DNA from: an uncultured bacterium
GTDB lineage: Bacteria; Planctomycetota; Phycisphaerae; Phycisphaerales; SM1A02
Assembly: GCA_903861235.1 (NCBI GenBank)
Contig: CAIOTP010000009.1
Span: forward strand, 1-11,443
Length of the DNA: 11,443 nucleotides
Reading direction: 5' to 3'
The translations under genes were made by a program, and so were the position numbers. Shown here one piece after another: positions 1 through 6,117 of the stretch (position 1 is its first letter; each line of letters begins with the position of its first letter). The notes beneath the pieces are model-generated. The model was given only the letters and a program-made list of their open reading frames with translations. It was not told the origin of the DNA and did not search any database.

Positions 1-87
1 CACCTCGTGGCCGTCGGCGCGCAGCTGGTTCAGCAGGGCCTGGGCCATCTGGCTGCCACGGTGATCGGATCCAAGCGCGACCTTCAT
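1..87 (-). CDS. rpiB: Ribose-5-phosphate isomerase B, N-terminal part only (runs off the left edge)
   Basis: RpiB interconverts ribose 5-phosphate and ribulose 5-phosphate in the cytosolic non-oxidative pentose phosphate pathway. Only the first 29 codons are present. They read MKVALGSDHRGSQMAQALL and continue to GHEV, which matches the family's opening beta strand and GSDH substrate loop, with the GHEV at the next strand. The ATG at 85-87 has a good Shine-Dalgarno (AAGGA) that overlaps the end of the preceding gene. The gap to that gene's stop is 10 nt, so the two are surely co-transcribed. The same YwlE-RpiB order occurs in Bacillus subtilis. The identification rests on the N-terminus alone, but the motif is distinctive; LacA/LacB-type isomerases of the same superfamily are the only real alternative. 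Confidence 0.92.
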   Translation of the reverse strand, partial: MKVALGSDHRGSQMAQALLNQLRADGHEV

Positions 88-97
88 GGTTCGTCCT

Positions 98-568
98 TCA
101 GCCGGTCACCTGCCCCGCCAACGCCTCGGCAAGCCGCCGCGGGATCAGGGTCCGGAACTTCCGGGCCAGCGCATGATAAGCCGTGGTCCCCATGCCGATG
201 GGGTCCTCCACGTCGGCGTCCGGGTCCAGTCGCTCCACCCGCGCCTTCGCCCGCTCGTCGTCGCCCAGCAGCCGCTGGGCGGCCACCCGATGGGATTCCG
301 TCATGGCGAAGACCCGGTCCGCCTTCCGCAGCATGTCGGCGGTGACCCGCTTGCTCGAGCCCTCGTGCTCGATGCCCAGCTTCTCCAGGGCCTCGATCGT
401 CTCCTCGCTCACGGGCATGCCCTCGCCGGCCGAAAGGCCTGCGCTGGCCACGAAGACCTGCCCCTCCACCCCCTTCACCAGCCCCTGGTCCAGGGCATGG
501 CGGGCGATGGCCTCGGCCATCGGGCTTCGGCAGGTGTTGCCGGTGCACAGGAAGAGCACGGTCCTCAT
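98..568 (-). CDS. Low-molecular-weight protein phosphatase, YwlE type (probable protein-arginine phosphatase)
   Basis: A 156-residue cytosolic phosphatase of the LMW-PTP family, of normal length. The P-loop C-x5-R-S is at residues 8-15 (CTGNTCRS) near the N-terminus, and the general-acid loop DVEDPIG lies about 40 residues from the C-terminus. The family forms a phosphocysteine intermediate on Cys8, with Arg14 holding the phosphate. Thr12 inside the loop is the residue that in B. subtilis YwlE favours phospho-arginine over phospho-tyrosine; classical LMW-PTPs have Ile or Leu there. This points to removal of arginine phosphate placed by an McsB-type kinase, which is not in the window. The chosen ATG at 568 begins exactly at the conserved first strand; a longer frame to 769 only adds Ser/Pro-rich sequence antisense to the next gene. 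There is no Shine-Dalgarno, but TAGGAT stands 7 nt upstream. rpiB follows after 10 nt. The family call is firm; the arginine specificity is inferred. Confidence 0.93.
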   Translation of the reverse strand: MRTVLFLCTGNTCRSPMAEAIARHALDQGLVKGVEGQVFVASAGLSAGEGMPVSEETIEALEKLGIEHEGSSKRVTADMLRKADRVFAMTESHRVAAQRLLGDDERAKARVERLDPDADVEDPIGMGTTAYHALARKFRTLIPRRLAEALAGQVTG

Positions 569-575
569 GCGGCCG

Positions 576-581
576 ATCCTA
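576..581 (-). promoter_or_regulatory. -10-like hexamer just before the YwlE-type gene
   Basis: TAGGAT on the minus strand ends 7 nt before the ATG at 568, where no Shine-Dalgarno is visible. At this spacing transcription would begin at or next to the start codon, giving a leaderless or near-leaderless mRNA. No clear -35 box is seen. The same arrangement recurs at other starts in the window. Confidence 0.4.
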
Positions 582-650
582 CCGGGGGGTCTTGCCCCGA
601 CGCCGGGCGGGTACATTGCCGGGGCCCCAGCCGGGCAGAACGAGCCACCC

Positions 651-1232
651 GTGGAATTCGTCGAACCTGAGGAAGCGTGGGCCGGACTGCGACGCCAAGG
701 CGTCGTGAAGGCTGTCGAATCGAAGCAGGAACTTCGGCTGGAGCTCGACGGCGAGCAGACCGTGGTCATGGATGTGGCCTGCGAGGATCACCCGGGCGCC
801 GGCGACCTGCCCGCCTCCATCCAGCGGGTGCCTCGGGCGGCCATGGCCAACTTCGTGGAGGCCGTGGTGCACAAGATGCACCTGCAGCGCACCTTCGCCA
901 TTCCCGTGCGGCGGTGGCGCGAGATCTTCGACGCGGTCAGCGAAGGCATGAAGGCCAACGCCGCCTGGCGCGAAGTGGACACCAGCGCGAGCATCGAACT
1001 CAACACGCGGGATCCCCTGGCCTTCAGCCCGGCCAACGCCCACACGCTGCGCGACCTGCTGAAGGTCCTGCTGCAGGAGGCCCGGGAGACCGATCATGGC
1101 CTGACCCTCTGCAGCGACGGCACGCCGCTGGTCATGGAGATCATGCCCCGTGGCGAGATGATCGTGTTCGCCGGGCACGCGCAGCTGGCGAAGCAGTGCC
1201 AGGAACTCCTGGCCGGCGCCCGGCGCGACTGA
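651..1232 (+). CDS. Protein of unknown function, 193 residues
   Basis: I do not recognise this family. The product is acidic and soluble-looking, with no signal peptide and no membrane segment. An N-terminal part of about 60 residues opens with EFVEPEEAWAGL, and a charged helical middle contains WREIFDAVSEGMKAN. A C-terminal part has a short strand pair (TPLVMEIMP and GEMIVFAGHAQL) and a final helix. Codons end in G or C nearly throughout, which supports a real gene. The start is uncertain. GTG at 651 keeps the first plausible residues but lacks a Shine-Dalgarno; an ATG at 768 would remove 39 residues. A -10-like TACATT lies at 612-617. It is divergent from the phosphatase gene and convergent, with a 6-nt gap, with the membrane protein gene that follows. 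No function is claimed. Confidence 0.65.
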   Translation: MEFVEPEEAWAGLRRQGVVKAVESKQELRLELDGEQTVVMDVACEDHPGAGDLPASIQRVPRAAMANFVEAVVHKMHLQRTFAIPVRRWREIFDAVSEGMKANAAWREVDTSASIELNTRDPLAFSPANAHTLRDLLKVLLQEARETDHGLTLCSDGTPLVMEIMPRGEMIVFAGHAQLAKQCQELLAGARRD

Positions 1233-1238
1233 GCGGAC

Positions 1239-1613
1239 TCAGGCCGCGGCCATCTCGGAATCGATCGCCACCGGAGGCTCCACGGCCGGTGCCTCGGCAC
1301 CGTCGGCGCCGAACGCCTGCGCACAGCCACGGCACCGCCAGCCCGCGGCCTCGGCCTTCACCGGGCCCATGCGGCAGGCCGGACAGCGGCCCCCGCGCAG
1401 CCAGCCACGCTGCATGGCCCGCTGCACCGCCTGCAGCGCGTCACGGGCCACCGCGACCACGGCCAGACTGAGCACCCCCATCACCACCAGGGCCAGGGCG
1501 CCCAGCGGGAAGGTGAACACGCAGACGAAGGCCACTGCGAACGCCAGCATGTAGGCCCCCAGAGCCACCCAGGGGTAGAGGCGGTTCACCAGACGCAGCA
1601 GGCGAAGGACCAT
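1239..1613 (-). CDS. Small membrane protein with a C-terminal zinc ribbon, function unknown
   Basis: A 124-residue protein. Residues about 13-34 and 38-57 form two hydrophobic segments that should span the inner membrane as a hairpin. After them comes a basic amphipathic stretch, then CPAC at 77-80 and CRGC at 94-97. These four cysteines, spaced as two CxxC knuckles 13 residues apart, are typical of a small zinc ribbon facing the cytoplasm. An acidic, alanine-rich tail ends the protein. I cannot place it in a named family; zinc-ribbon membrane proteins of this size occur in many bacteria with no assigned job. The ATG at 1613 lacks a Shine-Dalgarno but has TACCCT 6 nt before it. It is divergent from dnaN across 126 bp and convergent with the unknown gene to its left. 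Confidence 0.75.
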   Translation of the reverse strand: MVLRLLRLVNRLYPWVALGAYMLAFAVAFVCVFTFPLGALALVVMGVLSLAVVAVARDALQAVQRAMQRGWLRGGRCPACRMGPVKAEAAGWRCRGCAQAFGADGAEAPAVEPPVAIDSEMAAA

Positions 1614-1619
1614 GGGCGG

Positions 1620-1625
1620 AGGGTA
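1620..1625 (-). promoter_or_regulatory. -10-like hexamer before the zinc-ribbon membrane protein gene
   Basis: TACCCT on the minus strand ends 6 nt before the ATG at 1613. As at the other starts without a Shine-Dalgarno, this position would give an mRNA beginning at about the start codon. No -35 box is evident. Confidence 0.35.
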
Positions 1626-1677
1626 GGCGGTCCGACGGGGAACTTCCCGCCGCCACGGCCGGGGTGCCGCGGATCGT

Positions 1678-1683
1678 TACACT
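1678..1683 (+). promoter_or_regulatory. Possible -10 element of dnaN
   Basis: TACACT stands 56 nt before the dnaN ATG in the divergent 126-bp gap. It would give a leader of about 50 nt. That leader carries a seven-codon reading frame (ATG at 1720) whose TGA overlaps the dnaN ATG as ATGA. No -35 match is visible, so this is a weak call. Confidence 0.25.
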
Positions 1684-1739
1684 GCCGCTCGCGGCCGACC
1701 GGGCCGCCCACCCCAACCCATGGCAGACAGGCATTCCGC

Positions 1740-2852
1740 ATGAAGATCATCTGCGACCGGGCCGTGCTCGCCGCGGCCGTCCAACTCGCCCAGCAGGTGG
1801 TGGCCACCCGTGCCGCCGTGCCCGCCCTCTCCTGCATCAAGCTGTCCGCCAAGGACGGTCGCCTGGCCCTGCAGGCCGCCGACAAGGACATCGCCGTGGA
1901 AGTGCCGGTGGTGGCGGTGGAGGTCAAGGAGGCCGGCGAGGCCCTGGTGCCCGCCACGAAGCTGGCCGAGGTCGTGAACGAATGCGAGGGCGCCACGGTG
2001 GCCCTGGAGACCGCCAAGCAGGCGCTCCACATCAAGGCCGACCGCATGAAGTTCAGCATCCTGGGCTTCGAGCCCAAGGAGTTCCCCGCCCCCAAGGATC
2101 CCGGCGCCAAGGCGGACTTCTCCGTGACCGCCGAGGTGCTCCGCAAGCTCATTGCGCGAAGCGTGTTCGCCGCCGCCACCGAGAACACCCGCTTCGCCAT
2201 GGGTGGCGTGTTCCTGGAGCGCAAGGGCAAGCGGCTGCGGCTGGTGGCCACCGACGGCCGCCGCCTGGTGGTGACCCGGGGCGACTGCACGGCGGCCAAC
2301 GAAGGCGACACCGTGGCGATCGTGCCCACCAAGGCCATGTCGCTGCTCAGCCGCCTGGCCAGCCAGCCGGACGACACCGTGCAGGTGGCCCGCGTGGAGG
2401 GCCGGCTGGTCATCCGCGTGGGCGAGGGCCCGGAGGCCGCTTCGCTGCACACCAACCTGATCGAAGGCACCTTCCCCCCGTTCGAGGACGTGATCCCCAA
2501 GGAGCACGACCGCAAGGTCACCTGCGACGTGCAGCAGCTGCTGGCCAGCGTGCGCCGCGCCGGCATCCTGACCACCGAGCAGAGCAAGGGCGTGAAGATG
2601 GGCTTCGCCGGCACCGAGCTGAAGATCAGCGGCAGCTCCCCCGACGTGGGCGAGGCCGAGATCAGCATGCCGCTCGAGGGCTACCAGGGCCAGCCCATCG
2701 AGATCATCTTCAATCCCCACTATCTGACCGAGGCGCTGCGCATCGTGGACAGCCCGGACATCACGGTGGAGATGAAGGCCCCGAACAAGCCCGGCGTGTT
2801 CCGCGTGGGCCAGGAGTTCGTCTACGTGATCATGCCCACCGGCCAGGCCTGA
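1740..2852 (+). CDS. dnaN: DNA polymerase III beta subunit (sliding clamp)
   Basis: DnaN is the ring-shaped processivity clamp that holds DNA polymerase III on the template and docks other replication and repair proteins. The 370-residue product has the usual length (366 in E. coli) and the three-fold repeat of beta-clamp domains, roughly residues 1-120, 130-245 and 248-370. Landmarks are MKIICDRAVLAAAV at the start, FAAATENTRFAMGGVFLE and LVATDGRRL in domain 2, EGTFPPFEDVIP at the domain 2-3 link, and the C-terminal YVIMPTGQA, equivalent to the E. coli YVVMPMRL edge of the peptide-binding groove. The start at 1740 matches the family. A weak AGG lies 8 nt upstream, and a seven-codon reading frame overlaps the start. 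No dnaA, recF or DnaA-box cluster lies beside it, so this is dnaN outside the classical dnaA-dnaN-recF order. A strong hairpin follows the stop. Confidence 0.97.
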   Translation: MKIICDRAVLAAAVQLAQQVVATRAAVPALSCIKLSAKDGRLALQAADKDIAVEVPVVAVEVKEAGEALVPATKLAEVVNECEGATVALETAKQALHIKADRMKFSILGFEPKEFPAPKDPGAKADFSVTAEVLRKLIARSVFAAATENTRFAMGGVFLERKGKRLRLVATDGRRLVVTRGDCTAANEGDTVAIVPTKAMSLLSRLASQPDDTVQVARVEGRLVIRVGEGPEAASLHTNLIEGTFPPFEDVIPKEHDRKVTCDVQQLLASVRRAGILTTEQSKGVKMGFAGTELKISGSSPDVGEAEISMPLEGYQGQPIEIIFNPHYLTEALRIVDSPDITVEMKAPNKPGVFRVGQEFVYVIMPTGQA

Positions 2853-2878
2853 GGCCGACGGATCGAACGCACGAAGAC

Positions 2879-2909
2879 AAGGAGCCCGGCCGCCATGGCC
2901 GGGCTCCTT
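2879..2909. terminator. Bidirectional hairpin between dnaN and the redoxin gene
   Basis: A perfect 13-bp stem: AAGGAGCCCGGCC at 2879-2891 and its complement at 2897-2909, with a 5-nt GCCAT loop. It lies 26 nt after the dnaN stop and 25 nt past the end of the oppositely oriented redoxin gene. It lacks a real T run on either side (CGCTTTCC to the right), so it may act as a transcript-end stabiliser as much as an intrinsic terminator. Confidence 0.75.
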
Positions 2910-2934
2910 CGCTTTCCGGTGTGACGCGGGTCGT

Positions 2935-3576
2935 TCAGGCCTTCTTGGCGTACTTCACGCCGCAGCCGTAGGCCTTGGTCTCGCTCGGCTCGGGCTTCTT
3001 GCCGGCCTTGATCGCCTTCACCGCCTCGGCGGCGTACATCTTCTTGCCGTCCTCGCTGATCGGAGCGCCCATGTAGGCCAGGTTGCCGGCGCCGTCCACG
3101 ATGAACACGTGCGGCGTCTTCTTGGCGCCGTACGCGTGACCCACCTTGCCCGAGGCGTCCATGAGCATGGGCACGGGGCTGGCCGACACGGCGGACAGGC
3201 TGTCCTTCATGTTGGTCTTCTCGTCCTTGCCGTCGTAGCCGTCGTGCGTGCTGTTGATGCACAGGTACGCCGCGGAGGCGTCCGCCTCCTTGATGGCGTC
3301 GATGGTCTTCTTGGCGCGGCCGGTGCTCCAGTAGCTGTTGTCGCTGGAGAGGCCGCTGTAGGGGCAGTACGGGCTGAACCACTCGATGACCACGGTCTTG
3401 CCCTTGAAGTCCGCCAGGCTCACGGTCTTGCCGTCGGCGGTGGGCAGCTTGAACTCGGGGGCGGGCTTGCCGATCTCGGCACGCTCCTTCTCCTTCTCGG
3501 CGGCCACGGCCAGCGAGGCGCCGACGAAGGCGAGGGCGGAGGCGGCGACGAACGAGAGCAGACGGTTCTTCTTCAT
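2935..3576 (-). CDS. Secreted thioredoxin-fold (redoxin) protein with CPYS active site
   Basis: A 213-residue exported protein. Residues 1-26 are a Sec signal peptide (KKNR, hydrophobic core, cleavage after AVAA). The redoxin/TlpA-like domain follows, from GKPAPEFKLPTADGK at 37-50. The active site is at 71-74 in FSPYCPYSGL, so only the first Cys of the usual CxxC is present. The cis-proline is Pro155 in KKTPHVFIVD. A conserved-looking tail KAYGCGVKY carries Cys205. I recall secreted redoxins with WF-x-PxCPF loops and YGCSVKY tails from Planctomycetota and related bacteria, so the protein looks intact. It probably acts as a periplasmic thiol reductase or peroxidase-like protein; the substrate is unknown. 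The ATG at 3576 has a clear AGGAGA Shine-Dalgarno. It lies 36 nt after the DsbD-like gene, on the same strand. Confidence 0.9.
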   Translation of the reverse strand: MKKNRLLSFVAASALAFVGASLAVAAEKEKERAEIGKPAPEFKLPTADGKTVSLADFKGKTVVIEWFSPYCPYSGLSSDNSYWSTGRAKKTIDAIKEADASAAYLCINSTHDGYDGKDEKTNMKDSLSAVSASPVPMLMDASGKVGHAYGAKKTPHVFIVDGAGNLAYMGAPISEDGKKMYAAEAVKAIKAGKKPEPSETKAYGCGVKYAKKA

Positions 3577-3612
3577 GGGGGTCTCCTGTGGAAAGAGTTG
3601 GAAGAAGGGAGA

Positions 3613-4446
3613 TTAGGGCGTCACCGGCTTCGCGTTCGCATCGGCCGGCAACTTTCGCTCGATCCACAGGCACGGGTCCGCCGGCCGGTCACCCAGCAGG
3701 AGCAGTCCACGGACCGCAAGTGCGTGACCGTCGGCATCTTGCGCCCGAACCCGCAGCGGAGCGTCCAGCGTGGCCACCCCCTCCTTCACCGGGACCTGAG
3801 CGGGGCTTCCCTCGGCCAGTTGCACGCCAGGATCGGTGGCCTGGATGAAGCGGGCGGACATGCGGCCGCGCGCCTGGCAGCGAAGTCGAAGCCGCTCGTC
3901 CTGCACGCTCGCTTCGTCGCCGGCACCCGGCCGGAGCGGAAACGGCGATCCGCCGACCTCGGGTGGACACGGGGGCAGCGTGCCCACCGGCGCCGGCACC
4001 CGCACGGAGGTCTTCCCCACGGTGCAGGACTGCTTGCAGACCATCCAGTTCAGGTCGAGCTGCACCGGGAAGTCCGGCACCGCACCGGCCTGGTCGCTCT
4101 CCACCGGCACGATCCAGCCCCAGGTGCCCTCGTGCACGAAGAGCACCTCGCCGTCGGTCTGCTGCAGGTGCGGACGCGGCCAGATGGGCTGGCCCAGCCG
4201 CCAGCCTGCGGGCAGCGAGGCGCGAGCCACAGGTGGTGCACCGCTCTCGCCGGGATTCATCCAGTACATGTGCCAGTGACGCTCCACCTCGAAGCGGACC
4301 AGCAGCGCCGCACCCTCGCCCCAGCCCTCGGGCATGCGGCACCAATCGACCTTCGCCACGCGCACCGGATGCGGCGGCGCCGCCTGCGGCGAGGCGTTCA
4401 TCCAGGCAAGCACCAGCACGGGGATCCACGCGAGCATGGCCCGCAT
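3613..4446 (-). CDS. Exported DsbD N-terminal (alpha)-domain-like protein, no membrane domain
   Basis: A 277-residue protein that starts with a signal sequence: residues 1-23, hydrophobic MLAWIPVLVLAWM then ASPQAA. The next 130 residues match the N-terminal domain of DsbD/ScsB: RHWHMYWMNPGESGAPP (56-72), LPAGWRLGQPIWPRP (78-92), GEVLFVHEGTWGWIVPV (99-115) and LNWMVCKQSC (132-141). Cys137 and Cys141 would be the redox pair, passing electrons to periplasmic thiol proteins. The membrane electron-carrier domain and the C-terminal thioredoxin domain of full DsbD are absent; residues 160-277 form a second, Cys-poor, probably beta-rich part. The redoxin gene 36 nt downstream is a plausible partner. 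Start choice: ATG 4446 gives the signal peptide, and ATG 4437 is an alternative three codons in; neither has a Shine-Dalgarno. The longer frame to 4686 reads GC-rich leader. The stop is TAA, rare in this window. Confidence 0.82.
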   Translation of the reverse strand: MRAMLAWIPVLVLAWMNASPQAAPPHPVRVAKVDWCRMPEGWGEGAALLVRFEVERHWHMYWMNPGESGAPPVARASLPAGWRLGQPIWPRPHLQQTDGEVLFVHEGTWGWIVPVESDQAGAVPDFPVQLDLNWMVCKQSCTVGKTSVRVPAPVGTLPPCPPEVGGSPFPLRPGAGDEASVQDERLRLRCQARGRMSARFIQATDPGVQLAEGSPAQVPVKEGVATLDAPLRVRAQDADGHALAVRGLLLLGDRPADPCLWIERKLPADANAKPVTP

Positions 4447-4891
4447 GCTAGGTGCCCCGCGCCGGACGCCCGCCACGCGCCGCTGCCGGACGCCCGGCGA
4501 CTCCGCCCTTCTTCGGTGCCACCAGGGTCCGGGCAGCGTTGTCCTTGGCCACCTTCCGCCCCGCCTCGCGCCCGCCAAGGGCACCATCCGGGGAGCCATG
4601 TTTCCTCGGCATGGGGATCGGCGGGGATGGCTGGGGCGGGTGGAAGGTGGATCGGAAGCGTCGGTGCATGGCGGGGACCCGTGCACAGCGTGGCGTGATT
4701 TCGGCCACCGGCGGGCTCGTTGCGGCGATTTGTCCCGTCTCCTCGCGCGGCCGCGTGCGGCACCGCGGGAATCGGTGGCCCGCCGCAGGAATGCCGCCTT
4801 CTTCCGGGCGGCTCACCGCTCAGGGCCGACCCGAAGGCATGGTGCTGGTCCACGGCCCCACGGGCCGCCCTCGAACCCCCAGGAGACCCCC
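4447..4891. other. 445-bp gap between divergent DsbD-like and hsp20 genes
   Basis: This stretch holds the upstream regions of both flanking genes. I see no tRNA, insertion element, CIRCE-type inverted repeat or clear sigma-32 promoter. A possible short basic reading frame on the minus strand (4448-4612) occupies its left third. In the right two thirds a 7-nt GTCTCCT at 4737-4743 is complementary to the hsp20 Shine-Dalgarno at 4881-4887, but the distance makes this weak evidence for an RNA thermometer. Confidence 0.5.
4448..4612 (-). CDS. Possible small basic protein, 54 residues
   Basis: A short frame from ATG 4612 encodes an Arg/Lys/Gly/Ala-rich peptide (MPRKHGSPDGALGG at the start, GRPAAARGGRPARGT at the end). 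Its TAG stop lies one base before the ATG of the DsbD-like gene, which would suit translational coupling. The middle uses codons like those of neighbouring genes. Against it, there is no Shine-Dalgarno or -10-like hexamer before the ATG, no recognised family, and Arg/Gly/Ala-rich frames arise easily in GC-rich noncoding DNA. Treat it as a candidate only. Confidence 0.27.
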   Translation of the reverse strand: MPRKHGSPDGALGGREAGRKVAKDNAARTLVAPKKGGVAGRPAAARGGRPARGT

Positions 4892-5377
4892 ATGAACCTG
4901 ACCCTCTGGAAGCACCGCAACCCCTTCAACGGCGAACTGCACCGCCTTCGCGACGAGATGGACCGAACCATCGACCGGCTGCTCGGCGGCGCCTTCTCGG
5001 AGCCCAAGGGCTTCCGGCTCGAAGGCTGGATGCCGCTGGTGGATGTCTGCGAGACCGACAGCGAGATCACCATCCGTGCCGAGGTGCCCGGCATTCCCGC
5101 GAAGGATCTGGACATCTCCGTGGTCGGCGGCTCGCTCATCCTGAGCGGCACCAAGAAGGAGGAGGAGGAACGAAAGGGCGACGACTGGTTCCAGTGCGAA
5201 CGCCGCTTCGGCGCGTTCCGTCGTTCGGTGGAACTGCCGGAGAGCGCGGACCCGGACCGCGTGACCGCCGAGAGCGACGCCGGCGTGATCACCATCCATG
5301 TGGGCAAGCGCGTCGGCGTGAAGCCGCGGCACATCGAGATCCGATCCGGCAACGGCAGGAAGCCGGTGGCCCTGTGA
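4892..5377 (+). CDS. Small heat shock protein, Hsp20/alpha-crystallin family
   Basis: A 161-residue ATP-independent holdase that binds unfolding proteins as a large cytosolic oligomer. The N-terminal arm (1-45) is amphipathic and includes LRDEMDRTIDRLL. The alpha-crystallin domain runs from about 46 to 140: PLVDVCETDSEITIRAEVPG (48-67), DLDISVVGGSLILSGTKKEEEE, FGAFRRSVELPE, and the family signature as SDAGVITIHVGK (128-139). An I-x-I anchor (IEI, 148-150) sits in the C-terminal tail. The ATG at 4892 has a strong AGGAGA Shine-Dalgarno, 5 nt away; a longer upstream frame is not supported. The stop overlaps the GTG of the next gene as GTGA, so the two products should be made together. An acidic-to-basic run after the GTKK (EEEERKGDDW) is typical of bacterial class A sHsps. 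Confidence 0.95.
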   Translation: MNLTLWKHRNPFNGELHRLRDEMDRTIDRLLGGAFSEPKGFRLEGWMPLVDVCETDSEITIRAEVPGIPAKDLDISVVGGSLILSGTKKEEEERKGDDWFQCERRFGAFRRSVELPESADPDRVTAESDAGVITIHVGKRVGVKPRHIEIRSGNGRKPVAL

Positions 5378-6021
5378 CGCTGGCCCCCGCCCTTCGACTG
5401 GCAGGCGACGGCGCGGTCCGCCCCGATCCGCTCCGTCGCCTGCTCCTGCAGCAGGTGATCGAGATGCATGCCGCCGAGCGCGAGGCTCTGCAGGTGCTGG
5501 GCGAGCTTGCCGCCGGGGCACGATCGCCGCGACTGGGCCTGCTCCTCCGCATGCATGTGGCTGAGACGCGCGAGCACATCGGTCGACTTCGGACCATCCT
5601 GGATCGCAACGGCCTGGTGTCGGGCACGCTGGGCTCACGGGGCAAGCGTGGTCTGCTGGAGGACTGCATCGAGCTGGCCTGCCGCGAGGATGCGGACGCC
5701 GCCGCCCGCGATGCAGCCCTGGCGGCGGTGGCGCTGCACCTGGAGCACGACGAGATCGCCAGCTATCAGGTGCTGCGCCTGTGGGCCGCTCAGCTGGGCA
5801 TGCACCAGGAGGCCGCCACGCTGGCCATGAACATGAGCGAGGAGCAGCGTCTGGAGTCCAGACTGCTGCGATGGAGCGCACGCTCGACTGAAGCGGATCC
5901 CACACCCTGCGAGGCGTCGACCTCCGAAGGAGGCTCGGTGCGGGACTCGCCCCCAGAGGCGGCCAAATTGCATCACCGAACCGACGGTTGCGTCTCAACA
6001 CTCGTGCGTACTTCAGGATGA
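5374..6021 (+). CDS. DUF892 / YciF-like ferritin-fold stress protein with long C-terminal tail
   Basis: The first 165 residues form a four-helix bundle of the DUF892 (YciE/YciF) family. Helix 1 is LLLQQVIEMHAAEREALQVL, helix 2 contains HVAETREHIGRL (61-72), helix 3 is HLEHDEIASYQVLRLWAAQLG (122-142, in two parts), and helix 4 contains MSEEQRLESRLL (154-165). The ExxH pairs (E64/H68, and E124 with neighbours) resemble ferritin-type di-metal ligands. Family members are induced by osmotic or general stress in enterobacteria; their chemistry is not settled. The GTG start at 5374 overlaps the hsp20 stop by 4 bp. Residues 166-215 are a Ser/Thr/Pro-rich tail not seen in the family, with mixed codon use, so a lost stop or late frameshift is possible. 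Its TGA overlaps an ATG (6018) in the frame of the next gene. Confidence 0.87.
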   Translation: MTLAPALRLAGDGAVRPDPLRRLLLQQVIEMHAAEREALQVLGELAAGARSPRLGLLLRMHVAETREHIGRLRTILDRNGLVSGTLGSRGKRGLLEDCIELACREDADAAARDAALAAVALHLEHDEIASYQVLRLWAAQLGMHQEAATLAMNMSEEQRLESRLLRWSARSTEADPTPCEASTSEGGSVRDSPPEAAKLHHRTDGCVSTLVRTSG

Positions 6022-6036
6022 ATGCACACCATCCTT

Positions 6037-6047
6037 CCCCCCCCCCC
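6037..6047. repeat. Homopolymer tract of 11 cytosines
   Basis: An uninterrupted run of 11 C. It lies 16 nt after the stop of the DUF892 gene and 204 nt before the preferred start of the LuxR-type regulator. Runs of this length are prone to slippage. It is either a phase-variation element or a spot where the sequence length may be wrong. Confidence 0.9.
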
Positions 6048-6101
6048 GCTCACGCGAAGCGACCCTTCTCTCCTGTGTCGATCACGAGCATTCCTTCCAT
6101 C

Positions 6102-6117
6102 TTGCGGTGTTTCGCAA
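6102..6117. promoter_or_regulatory. Inverted repeat TTGCG-N6-CGCAA, possible operator
   Basis: Two 5-bp perfect arms around GTGTTT in the leader of the LuxR-type gene. The symmetry suits a dimeric HTH regulator, including autoregulation, but arms of 5 bp can arise by chance. Confidence 0.25.

Noticed and set aside
1614..1739. Replication origin beside dnaN
   Set aside because: I see no DnaA-box cluster, AT-rich unwinding region or dnaA gene; the gap is only 126 bp.
1586..2720. Two long minus-strand frames opposite dnaN
   Set aside because: dnaN is unambiguous; the opposing frames are low-complexity Ser/Thr/Ala or Gly/His/Leu with no recognisable fold.
3109..4698. A 529-codon plus-strand frame opposite the redoxin and DsbD-like genes
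   Set aside because: It is antisense to two well-supported exported proteins and has the Arg/His/Gly-rich make-up of GC-rich shadow frames.
4737..4887. GTCTCCT complementary to the hsp20 Shine-Dalgarno as an RNA thermometer
   Set aside because: Only 7 bp pair over about 137 nt, with no ROSE-type or fourU element next to the start.
4334..4891. N-terminal extension of Hsp20 in the open frame back to 4334
   Set aside because: The family N-terminus begins at ATG 4892, which has a strong Shine-Dalgarno; the extension overlaps the divergent gene.
4820..6001. A 393-codon minus-strand frame opposite hsp20 and the DUF892 gene
   Set aside because: It is antisense to two recognisable proteins, Arg/Pro/Ala-rich and without motifs.
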